64,000 nt of DNA from Grammothele lineata (Eukaryota; Basidiomycota; Agaricomycetes; Polyporales; Polyporaceae). The first letter of the stretch is position 1. Each line of letters starts with the position of its first letter. Positions 55,721 to 64,000 of the stretch are shown here, piece by piece. A program made the translations under genes and the position numbers. Where the stretch lies: positions 1 through 64,000 of the forward strand of contig NDFF03000123.1 of the NCBI GenBank assembly GCA_002150815.3, written 5' to 3'. The notes below the pieces were generated by a model. It ran no database searches and was not told the origin of the DNA. It saw only the letters and a program-made list of their open reading frames with translations.

Positions 55721-57358
55721 TATGTAGGTATTATCGGGGGTCCTATGTAAGGTCTATAGTGCCACTCTAGATCAATAACCAATGTTCTAATTCGCGTTGA
55801 CTCGCGAGGAAAATTGAAGACGCGTACCGGAGATCGAGACCGACGAAGTGGACATTTCGCGTTATGTCTGAGGTAGATTGGATGTGAGATGGAGGGAACT
55901 GATGTCTTTGTTGCTGCTATAGGAGCACACCTTGGGGCCTTGAACTTATAGTCCGAGAACTGCGATGATTGTCGCTTTGTAGCTGCTTGCCACTCGCCAG
56001 TGAGAAAAGCGATAAAGTGGTGGCATTCGATTGTGTCCCCGATTGACAGGCGACGTTGTGCTCGTGGGTCCTCCGGAGACAAAATACTGTTTCATGACTT
56101 CTCGCTGGCAATATGGGCTACAGAAAGATCGTTGAGTGTTGCAATCCCGATTCCTACACCCTAACTTGATGATGGCGATCGGGTTCAAGAGGTGTTCAAT
56201 GCTAAGCGCCCAAATGCGTCCTAAGTTGTCGGCTGATTCGCGCTTTGACTTTCTGCCCTTCTCTATCCGCGACCACAACTGTGCAGTACACTTGCATATA
56301 CTCCGTTACACCAGGAATGCCAGATCCCGATTGCTCAAGTACAATCCAGCAGACAACATCATATCGACCGTAACTTCCTCAAAGGTCGTTGGTCTGGCAA
56401 CGTACGCCTCACCGACAAGTTCTTCCGAAGACTGCGTCCCGTCCTTGGCCCCGCACAAGAACCTCGCTTTTGTCCAATGATTACGGCATGTTCCTCTCTG
56501 CTTTGCGTGCAGGCCTTTCCTCCCAAGCGACTGCTCTGTCATTGCACCCTCAGCCGGAGATGATAGATCAACTGCAACCCCGACAGCGCAAAACATCAAG
56601 TCGACAATGCTTCCCTAGCTTGCCCTCTATCTCCATTGAAGGGACCCTATTTCGTGCTTCGGAATTCCACTGTATAGGTGCGCGGTTGCATGAACTCTTT
56701 CCACGCGAAGCCGTTGATGTACCTCTCGTCCCATCTCGGAGAAGACCGGAAGCCGCGCACGACAGAGCTAGATCGCTGGGTTGAACTCTACATGGAGGCG
56801 TAGGACTTTGCGTGCCTAGGCGTGTGTGACACGGAAGATGTGTAGGAGGTTGGGACTTTGGCTACGATGTCTTTCCAACCTGAGGTGCAGGAGACGGTGT
56901 ACTGTTGTCTGGGAATGACGTGAGTCTTCATGCCTACAACCACAATTTCTCGACCTTGTATTCCCCATCATTCCTAACGCTGTTCTCTCTACAATCCTCA
57001 TGGCATTAAATATAATCTTGTAAGAAGCGAACACTGGACGGTAAAATGGGGTACATGCAACTACGCGCGGGATACGGAGAGCGGGAGAGCCACAGAAACC
57101 GACCTACCATTGAGAACGACATCCTTTCGCAGCAGCAACTGACTCATGATGCGTTGGCCGCTTCACACGTATCCGAACGATTTTTGTAGGACAAGAAGAT
57201 TGCATTACCAACAGACCTGGCACCCGACGCAGGTCACATATGCGAGCCGCATGCGCCGGACCAAAACCCTGAAAGGAATACATACATGCTGAGAAGCGTC
57301 GAGCAGCGCTATCTAACCACTAACCTTCAACTCGCCCACACGGGGGAGGAGGTACCGT

Positions 57359-58540
57359 TTAAGATGCGTTGCGCGAGACCACGACAGGCCCCCTTGGCCT
57401 ACGTATACGTAGAGAGGAAGAGATGGAACGTGTGGAACGAGACCATAGGAACTTAGAAGTGGAAGTGTTGAAGGAAAACTTCGACGGCCGTGGTCGAGGG
57501 TCCTGAGGGGCTTGCTCGTCGTAAGAGGGTGGCGGCGACAGGATCGACGGCGACGGTGACGCCCGAGAGGTAGAAATGGAAATGGGTGCCTTGAAGATGG
57601 GCGAAGCATCGATCTTGCGCGGGGAAGAGGGCGGGACGACCGAGGCGGCCGTCGTGGTGGACAGAGGGGCCAGCTTGACTTGGCGGCTGACAGCAGCAGC
57701 CTCGCGCTCGAGCGCGCCCTCCAGCTCCGCGCGCAGCCTCGCGATCTCGGCGTCGCGCGTCGCGCACCCCGCCCGCTCTCGCTCCCCCGCCTCCTTCAGC
57801 TTGTTGCCCATCACCTGCTGCGTCATCACCATCCCGCGCGCCGCCCGCGCGAGCGCGTCCTCAGTGCTCGCGAGCTCCTTCTCGACGCTCGCGACCCGCG
57901 CGTGCGCCTCGTCGCGCTCCTCGGCCATGGTGACGACCTCCTTCGCGTACGCGTCCGCCGCGCGGTTCGCCTTCGCCAGCTTGCGCGAGCTCTTCTTGTT
58001 GTGTTCGTCGCTCGCGGCGAGTTTCTGCCGGGTCGTTGCGAGGTCCGCGCGGGTGTGTTCGAGCGCGTCGGTCGCGGAGGCGAGGGCGCTGTCGGAGCGG
58101 CGCAGGCGGCCCGCGAGGCCGGCGGAGTGCTGTTGTTCGGCCTCGAGGCGCGCCGCGGTCTTGCGCTCCCTGAGCTCGGATGCTTGAAGACGAGAGTTGT
58201 AGTCTTCAGCGTGGGATCTTGCCTCGCGCGCGTCCTCTTGAGCGGTGTCAGCCGCAGCCCGGGCTGACGCGGCGTCTTGCGCAGAGGAGAGTGAAGCGGC
58301 GACGAAGTGATCGAGGGAGAGTGCCAGGTCGACGATGACCGCGAGTGGTGGGGCGGGGGCCGCAAAGGGGCTGAGACGAGTGAATACCGAAGCTATGATA
58401 AGAGGCGACGACTCTTGGAAGGTGACCCAGGCGGCGAAGACGAAGGGGACAAAGAAAAAGAGGGATCCAGCGCCTCGACCAGCGAAGGCGGCAGCACAGA
58501 CGAAGAGGAAGGAAAGAGCAACGCGCCAGGCGGGAGTCAT
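57359..58540 (-). CDS. Membrane-anchored coiled-coil protein
   Basis: Single-exon gene of 393 residues from Met 58540 (MTPAWRVALSFLFVCAAAFA). The N-terminus has two hydrophobic stretches (VALSFLFVCAAAFAGRG and SLFFFVPFVFAAWVTF) and a third near residue 60 (PPLAVIVDLALSL), so it is membrane-inserted. Residues about 85-290 are an uninterrupted Ala/Glu/Arg-rich coiled coil (LRERKTAARLEAEQQHSAGL, AARGMVMTQQVMGNKLKEAG). The C-terminal 100 residues are Ser/Pro-rich with a PPSYDEQ PY-like motif. The open frame extends upstream through a CT-rich repeat to 58756, but that part looks like 5' UTR. No known family is recognised. Confidence 0.65.
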   Translation of the reverse strand: MTPAWRVALSFLFVCAAAFAGRGAGSLFFFVPFVFAAWVTFQESSPLIIASVFTRLSPFAAPAPPLAVIVDLALSLDHFVAASLSSAQDAASARAAADTAQEDAREARSHAEDYNSRLQASELRERKTAARLEAEQQHSAGLAGRLRRSDSALASATDALEHTRADLATTRQKLAASDEHNKKSSRKLAKANRAADAYAKEVVTMAEERDEAHARVASVEKELASTEDALARAARGMVMTQQVMGNKLKEAGERERAGCATRDAEIARLRAELEGALEREAAAVSRQVKLAPLSTTTAASVVPPSSPRKIDASPIFKAPISISTSRASPSPSILSPPPSYDEQAPQDPRPRPSKFSFNTSTSKFLWSRSTRSISSSLRIRRPRGPVVVSRNAS

Positions 58541-58572
58541 GATGGGCTCGAAGGAAGTGTGAGAGAAGTGAG

Positions 58573-58616
58573 ATAGAGAGAGAGAGAGAGAGGGAGAGGG
58601 AGAGAGAGAGAGAGAT
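58573..58616. repeat. GA/CT microsatellite
   Basis: Nearly pure (GA)n on the plus strand, (CT)n on the coding strand, 33-76 bp upstream of the start codon at 58540. Pyrimidine-rich tracts at this position are common in fungal 5' UTRs and core promoters. Confidence 0.7.
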
Positions 58617-58807
58617 GAGAGGGAAGACGCAGCAACTCGCACTAGATAAGTGGTGTAGAGTGGCTGACGAGTGACGATCGAGACTGAATATCCGGAAACG
58701 GAGAATCGGCTGACATAGGTAACCGCAAGCAACGCCCATGAAATCCCCGAGAGCACTGAACTGTCAATGAAGGACAGCCCAGAGCGCTCGATGCGTGTTA
58801 GCAGACG

Positions 58808-59893
58808 TTAATTCTTGACTGGCAGACCGTTGACAGCCATCTCCATAAACATCCGCCTGCACTCGATAGCTTCACGCCGTAGCTCCAGCACCTCTCGGAG
58901 ACCGTGCAGGTCTGCGACGGAACCTTTGGACTCCAGGTAATCTTGCAACCGATACTCGTCGTAGGCGGGATCTCCAGTCATCGTGAACCCAAGAACCCTT
59001 GGAAGCGGTGGGATCGGGGCGACGTGCTTGGGGAGCTGGGGCTCGGAAGAAGAACCTGTGCGAGGGGGATCCCGTCGGCCGTACACAATGAAGTTCTCGT
59101 CGCATGTGTTGAATGCCCGCTCTTCATCTGACCTGCCGCTCCCTGTTAGGAGGGTGGTATTCCCTGGAATATAGAAAGACGCTTCGTGAGACCAGTGCCG
59201 TGGACACATGTACACGTGACGTACCAACGAAACCATGTTCGAACCACCAGCCGTTGTCATGAGTGCGCCTGAACCTTTCCACCATGAACGCGTCGCCCTT
59301 TGCGAGAAGGTCACATTCGGCGGCGTGGACCTCCCAGTCTTCCACATTGCACTGCGGGAAGGGGAATACAGGTTATGAAACGACGACACTGCGATGGCAT
59401 GCAGACTCACTTGCGTTCCACAGTAGTACCTGCTTACGCACCCTCCGCAGGGAGAAAAGCGTGGCCGATTCTCCACCTCCCACTTGCCGCAACGCGCACA
59501 AGCGTGTACGAAGTCCTCCGGCCTCATGTCCAGCTCAGCTACAGCAGACCATTCCAATCGCTCCCTGTTTGGGGATTCGGCCAAGACCGCGACGGGCAGA
59601 CCGGCGTCTTCCCGAAGTGCGAGGAGAAGTTCGAGCATGCGCGTACCCATGGTCCCTCCGAGCGTGAAGCACGGCTTCCCTCTGGCGGAGGTAGGGCTGA
59701 CGGTGGAAGCATTTGACCAATCCACGAAGTTCAGGCAATGTGTGGCTCGACGGTAGCGGCGGCCCTCCGGCTTGGCGAAGACGAGGAAGTACGAGACGTG
59801 GTTTCGGCCGATCGCGACGCGTCGTCCTCCGTGCACGCTAGGTGAAGAGAAAACGCGGTAAGTTGAAGCGCTAGAAGCTGGACCAGAAGACAT
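58808..59893 (-). CDS. MYND-type zinc-finger protein
   Basis: Starts MSSGPASSASTYRVFSSPSV at 59893. The frame can be read through both introns, but the splice sites are clear: GTGAGT...CGCAG joins CGGCVSRYYCGTQ to CNVEDWEVHAAECDLLAKGD, and GTACGT...TCCAG joins EHGFVG to NTTLLTGSGRSDEE. The MYND finger uses CARCGKWE, CGGCVSRYYC and CNVEDWEVHAAEC, a C-x2-C...C-x2-C...C...H-x3-C pattern for two zinc ions and peptide binding. The N-terminal half (VSYFLVFAKPEGRRY, RMLELLLALREDAGLPVAVL) is unrecognised. About 300 residues. MYND proteins act in protein-protein contacts, often in transcription; no specific role can be assigned. Confidence 0.82.
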   Translation of the reverse strand: MSSGPASSASTYRVFSSPSVHGGRRVAIGRNHVSYFLVFAKPEGRRYRRATHCLNFVDWSNASTVSPTSARGKPCFTLGGTMGTRMLELLLALREDAGLPVAVLAESPNRERLEWSAVAELDMRPEDFVHACARCGKWEVENRPRFSPCGGCVSRYYCGTQVSLHAIAVSSFHNLYSPSRSAMWKTGRSTPPNVTFSQRATRSWWKGSGALMTTAGGSNMVSLVRHVYMCPRHWSHEASFYIPGNTTLLTGSGRSDEERAFNTCDENFIVYGRRDPPRTGSSSEPQLPKHVAPIPPLPRVLGFTMTGDPAYDEYRLQDYLESKGSVADLHGLREVLELRREAIECRRMFMEMAVNGLPVKN

Positions 59894-60712
59894 CGTAGTG
59901 GGGAGGAAAGACGCAATTGAATACAGAACACAGAGATGAGGGATGATGAGGAGACGGCGGGACAGTCGCGCTATGATATAGGATTTAGGGAAAGAGCTTA
60001 CGATGATGTTTGAGATCCCTTGACGACGTTTCATTTCGAAGGGTTTCTGTACCAGCAAAGCGTAGGGCCTACCCACCGAAAGGCTGGTCCGATTGTGGTG
60101 GGTGTTTACAGACAAACGACTGGTAAAGAAGGCGGGCAAAGCGTCGCCGTCGAAGGCTTAGGTTCCATTAGGTGCAAGATATTTTACGAGAGTAGTGCAC
60201 AGAGATACCTGTTCCCTTGCGCTGGTCGCAAGAGAGGAAAGCCCTGGGCAGTACTAGCGGTGCACATAGTGGAAGAGGTGGAAGAGGTTGACGGTCATGC
60301 AATATCTGGCGCTCTCAGGCGAAGACGCGAGTGCAATGGGCGCTTAAATATCCCCGTCTTCGCTTTCAACTTTGCGCATCGCCATGCCTCGAGGTACAAA
60401 TGTCTTCTTTGTATCGGCTTCAAATTGGTAGCCGGCCGCTGTGCCACATGAATACCGATGTGGTTCTGGCCTCTGCAAAGCGACATGGCTAGTCTGGCCA
60501 CAATTTCCACCTCGAGCAAATGTGGTCGCCCGGTCTATGCGCACAACTTCCGTTCGTTATTTAAGCACTCGGAAGACGCACTGATTACCCGTGTCGACTT
60601 CCTCACCCCCCGCCCAACGAAGAGCGTGGCACGATGTCTAGCCTACATCGATCTGCAATCTCTGGTGCGTAGTGCTTCGAACTAGTACAAGCTTACGTGG
60701 GGGTTAACCGAG
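59894..60712. other. Intergenic stretch with a possible upstream exon
   Basis: Between the MYND gene (-) and the F-box gene (+). A plus-strand frame from Met 60485 (MASLATISTSSKCGR...) ends at 60685; it could be an upstream exon of the F-box gene, but I could not find a frame-preserving splice. Otherwise nothing is recognised. Confidence 0.35.
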
Positions 60713-60880
60713 TGGCATAGACAGAGCGTTTACGCTCAACGCGTCCCTCAAACTGCTCACGCCTCCTCTTCCCGACAAAAACCTTACAGAAGACGATACG
60801 GAGGAAAATGCACCAAGTGCTCTGACGAAGGCGAGAACGATACGCGGGCGAGCCGGAAGACTAGCGAACCTTCTCGGAAT

Positions 60881-63187
60881 GCCCCTCGACATCTTCTTCG
60901 AGGTGCGTCAGCTTCTTCGCACGTGTTTCGTTCCACAGCGCTGACGACACGGGAGAAGATCGTGGGCTGGCTGGAGCCGCTCGATCTTCTTCATCTCGCA
61001 CGTGTATCGAAGCACTTCCGCGGGCTTTTTATGTCGAAGGATAACAGCCGCCTCTGGAGGGCCGCTCGTCAGAACATTCCCGGCCTACCAGATTGCCCGA
61101 TGAACATTTCAGAGCCCCGCTATACTGCATACTTATTTGGCTGCCACTGTCTTGTGAGTGCATATTTGTACTATTGCACGCACCGATTAATCCGAGCCGT
61201 TGTCCTTGCTAGTCATGCGGAATGGAGGGCACTTCAATGAATGTGGACTATGCTCATGGCTTGCGTCTTTGTACGCCATGCTACACATTTAAGTAAGTTT
61301 GAAGAAATTTGCATTGAATGCACACTAATTTCTGTATGACAGCATGCGACGGTTCGCGCTCGAGTGGTATCAGGAGTGGACGGTGTTTCCTGGAACTACC
61401 CCGGAAGCCGTGTTGGAGTGTTGTTTAACTTGCAGAAGTTGGCTCGTGTGTGAGTACTCTGAATGTTCTGTGTTGCACTTGAGTGCTCAAGACGCCACCG
61501 TTAGCCGGTCTGCCCCAGAATCCCGTTGGTCACATTTACTGGACGGTTGAAGTCCAGGCCGTCCTGCGTGAGATGTGGGCGCTCCGAATGGCTGGTGACG
61601 AGGCAGGTTTCAAGGCGTTCTGTGAAGCACGGGCTACATATGTGCAGGAGACTCGGAACGTGCGTCACTGAGTATATTTCCGTCCCTAGTATGTACGTAC
61701 TCACCGAAGGATAGCATGCGATGGACGTCTGTCTGTGGCTACAAAATCTCTCAAACGAAAGGAGAGCAGCTAAGAAGGACGCACGGGCTGTTCGGCGTGA
61801 GAGGTACGGACTTCTGACGCCCCTCGGACATGTTGTATTGACGTGCTTGGTGTAGAATTATGCAAAAGCTATCTGAGCTCGGCTACTCGGAGGATGAATT
61901 TCCGATCAGCAACCCAACTTGGCGTCGCATTCTGAACCAATCCCGCCCGTTAACTGATAGAAGTACGTGTTCTCATATCTGACGTGAAATATCCTGTCTC
62001 ACATGCACTATAGTCTGGGGCAACATCCATCTGAAACTCATCGCACTTATCGACGAGGAACGGCTCGCTCGTGACGCAATCGCGTTCGGTGAGCGCCGCG
62101 AGGCGCGCTGTGCGGAGGTGGCTCCCTTCTACAACGCATTCGTGAACGACCACGTCCCGGAGCAAGACATGCCCTTCATGCCAAACTTGCACGACGCCTG
62201 TCGCCTCCCTTGCCTCTCGGCGCTCGTCGAAGATGGCGACGCGCGTATCCCGGTCACCGCCGAGCGCTTCATCTCCATCTGGGCTCGAATTCTGCCGGAG
62301 TCCCAGGCGCATATCGTTAAGGTCAAGCGCGATCTCGCCAAGATGCTTCATCAAGCCCGCCACGTCGGAAGCCGTGAGGTTCCTCCGATGCCTGACCTCA
62401 CCCTCGCACAGGTCGAGGCCGAGATCGCTCGTGGATCGGCCCTCTTCGGGTGCGTCGACTGTAGGAAAGGTGTTACGGGCTCGGAGTGTTTCAGTGCTTC
62501 CGCCATCTGCACGCACTGGCGCGTAGCGCACCATGATCTATCATGGGACGACGGACGCCGTTCTAGAGGTCCGACACCCGTGGTCCTCGATTTTGCAGTT
62601 ACCAGCGAGGACCAAGTGTGTAAGATCCTCAAGTCGCTCGGTCTCAGCCAGCACACGACACACGAAGAACTCGACGCACTCGTAAGACAGGGAAGGCTGG
62701 TGTGCAGATGCGGACACCCGGGATTCCTGTCAAACCGTAAATCAAGTTGGGGTCGCCTGGTGAGCCATGACGTATCCGCATTTGAACGCTACACGCCCTG
62801 ACCTGTATCTTCGAAGATGAGCCATTTGTTTTGTGAGGTACTTTGGTACTTGATGTGGGGAAGGAAGGCGTAAGTCTTCGATCGCACCTTATAGCTCGCT
62901 CCGTCTCATCTCGTTCGGCCACCAGGCAAGCGTCTATACATATCATAGACGACCACGCGCTCGTAGGCCCGGACGCCAGTATAAAACTACTCGGACCAGG
63001 AGAGCGCATCTCGTATCCAGACTACCGTATCCCTCAAGCGAACGCCGACGCTATTTCAGCGCAGATGCTCATCCGTCTCAAAGGACCCAAGTGTAAGATA
63101 TGCGACAAACATCAAAGGAGGGGGTCCCCAAGTCCGGTTATGCCCCGGGATGTCTGGACAATCGCGCATCATATGTGGACCAAGTGA
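60881..63187 (+). CDS. F-box protein with Cys-rich segment
   Basis: Typical Agaricomycete F-box architecture. MPLDIFFE (Met 60881) then, after an intron, IVGWLEPLDLLHLARVSKHF forms the F-box, followed by RGLFMSKDNSRLWRAARQNI. A zinc-ribbon-like segment joins across an intron: FGCHCL, SCGMEGTSMNV, LRLCTPCYTF. A helical middle follows (RRFALEWYQEW, IYWTVEVQAVLREMWALRMA, NPTWRRILNQSRPLTDR), then a large exon with LKLIALIDEERLARDAIAFG, FNAFVNDHVPEQDMPFMP and FGCVDCRKG. The frame stops at 62801, but IKLLGPGERISYPDYR, CKICDKHQ and PRDVWTIAHHMWTK at 62843-63187 look like the C-terminal exon of the same family. Coding seems to extend upstream of 60881 to about 60713, so the true start is unresolved. 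Confidence 0.7.
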
Positions 63188-63639
63188 GTGATTCTCACTT
63201 CTCAAGAGGAGGGTAGCTTATTCGATACCTCGAATCTGCTACAGACACGGCAGAAAGCTTGATCAGAGTTTGTTGGAGTTCGGTACAGTGTAGAGCTTAC
63301 GAAGTAACGTGTCTTTTTGTGGTGTGTTGAGTATTAAGCCATACGTATATTCCATCATCTGTCGCGCGCGATGCGGGGCTGAGTGCCCATCTACAAGCAA
63401 CTGCCATCCCCACTCCAAAATCCGAGTCTCTACCCACCTCCAAGTCCGTTCGCATCCAATCCGGTAAGCCCCCACTACAAGTCCGAGCGAGGACACTGAC
63501 CCCACCTCCAGATCCGACAGCGTTCGTGGTTAAACCTCACGTATCGACAGTACACATCAGGTGACTTAGCACATCAATGGGTCTTGGTTTGTCGTCGCCA
63601 TGAGATGACCAAGCATTCGACCTCGACTAGTAGACGTAA
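63188..63639. other. Promoter stretch upstream of the dehydrogenase gene
   Basis: No coding signal. It leads to the TATA box at 63640. Confidence 0.4.
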
Positions 63640-63647
63640 TATATAAG
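63640..63647 (+). promoter_or_regulatory. TATA box of the dehydrogenase/reductase gene
   Basis: TATATAAG 82 bp upstream of the ATG at 63722. With the CA-rich stretch near 63670-63710 it makes a conventional core promoter. Confidence 0.5.
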
Positions 63648-63721
63648 GGCAGGAGAACGTCGCTAGCTACTCACAACCCATCCTCAGGTCTCAGCACTTA
63701 CTACACAATTCTCCCGAAGTC

Positions 63722-64000
63722 ATGAGCTCGAGTATTCCAGCGACCATGAAGGCTCTCGTCATGGAGGAGGTGAGCTCACTGCGCGCGATTGCGGACTGAG
63801 TCGTTGACAGAAGTATAGATCGGCCGCGTGGTGGTAAAGGAGCATCCTGTGCCCTCCATCGCGGATGACCAGGTCCTCATCCAAACGAAGGCCGTCGCGT
63901 TGAACCCTACAGACTGGAAGAGTACGCATCGCTGAATATTTGCAGTGGTGGTCGGTCAAAATGCTGACCTACGACCGCGAACGTTATAGACGTCTTTTCG
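63722..64000 (+). CDS. Medium-chain dehydrogenase/enoyl reductase, 5' part
   Basis: Incomplete; runs off the right edge. MSSSIPATMKALVMEE, then an intron (GTGAGC...TATAG, 63773-63822) and IGRVVVKEHPVPSIADDQVL, IQTKAVALNPTDWK, then another intron donor (GTACGC). Conserved MDR features: the MKAL start strand, the PVP..DDQVLI segment and ALNPTDWK, the GroES-like fold's NPxDW motif that in fungi marks the trans-enoyl-reductase/zinc-type oxidoreductase subfamily without the catalytic Cys. Substrate unknown. It has no visible link to the genes on its left. Confidence 0.8.

Larger units (their letters stand above)
54095..57358. other. 3.2-kb gene-poor block with repeats
   Basis: No gene could be supported. 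The first part holds the protease promoter. GC-rich stem-loop repeats lie at 54380-54480 and 55000-55165, and a second GC-rich repeat patch at 55556-55720. Around 56340-56810 the plus strand reads short coding-like pieces (RNFLKGRWSGNVRLTDKFFR, then PRTTELDRWVELYMEA) interrupted by stops, perhaps a decayed gene, but I cannot name a family. Confidence 0.45.

Noticed and set aside
56136..56810. Coding-like pieces (RNFLKGRWSGNVRLTD..., TTELDRWVELYMEA)
   Set aside because: Stops interrupt the frame and no family is recognised; at most a decayed gene.
1..64000. CRISPR array, rRNA, integrated plasmid or phage-like genes
   Set aside because: No regularly spaced repeats, rRNA-like stretches or phage/virus motifs were seen; the gene content is entirely fungal nuclear.

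Overview
The window is nuclear DNA of a filamentous basidiomycete, most likely an Agaricomycete; Polyporales is my guess and is not proven. The evidence is short introns (about 48-63 nt, GTRNGT donors, CTGAC/CTAAC branch sites, YAG acceptors) in nearly every gene, GC-rich coding DNA, basidiomycete-style F-box proteins, a single-module adenylate-forming reductase and Tc1/pogo-type MITEs. There is no operon structure, CRISPR array, rRNA or clear tRNA. All CDS coordinates run from start to stop codon and include introns.

Layout. 0-1.5 kb: an F-box protein. 2.5-9.3 kb: six small, very divergent genes that appear to form one local paralogous family; five share a phase-2 intron a few residues after a Trp (the best candidate for something undescribed). 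9.8-22.2 kb: conserved genes in the order BSD2-like Rsp5 adaptor, cytosolic PheRS beta (FRS1), a small unknown gene, a Prm10/ThrE-type membrane protein, PheRS alpha (FRS2), PEX2. 22.3-26.4 kb: an adenylate-forming reductase (A-PCP-R). 27.5-39.3 kb: POL32 (DNA polymerase delta subunit, with PIP box), an unknown protein, importin-11/KAP120 and SLX4. POL32 and SLX4 each have an ACGCGT (MluI/MBF) site just upstream.

39.6-48.7 kb is a damaged large inverted duplication. On the right are an intact folylpolyglutamate synthase gene and a membrane-protein gene broken by a 783-bp MITE. On the left are an FPGS fragment and a second copy of the membrane-protein gene broken by a 3.07-kb insertion. Between them lies an apparently perfect 476-bp palindrome with a 29-bp spacer. 

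49-64 kb: a mitochondrial PPR protein, a membrane-anchored A1 aspartic protease, a gene-poor 3.2-kb block with GC-rich stem-loop repeats, a coiled-coil membrane protein, a MYND-finger protein, a second F-box protein, and the 5' end of a medium-chain dehydrogenase/reductase gene that runs off the right edge. Overall the window is conserved housekeeping genes interrupted by one fast-evolving tandem cluster and one transposon-damaged inverted duplication. Exon joins were made by eye from splice motifs and family similarity.
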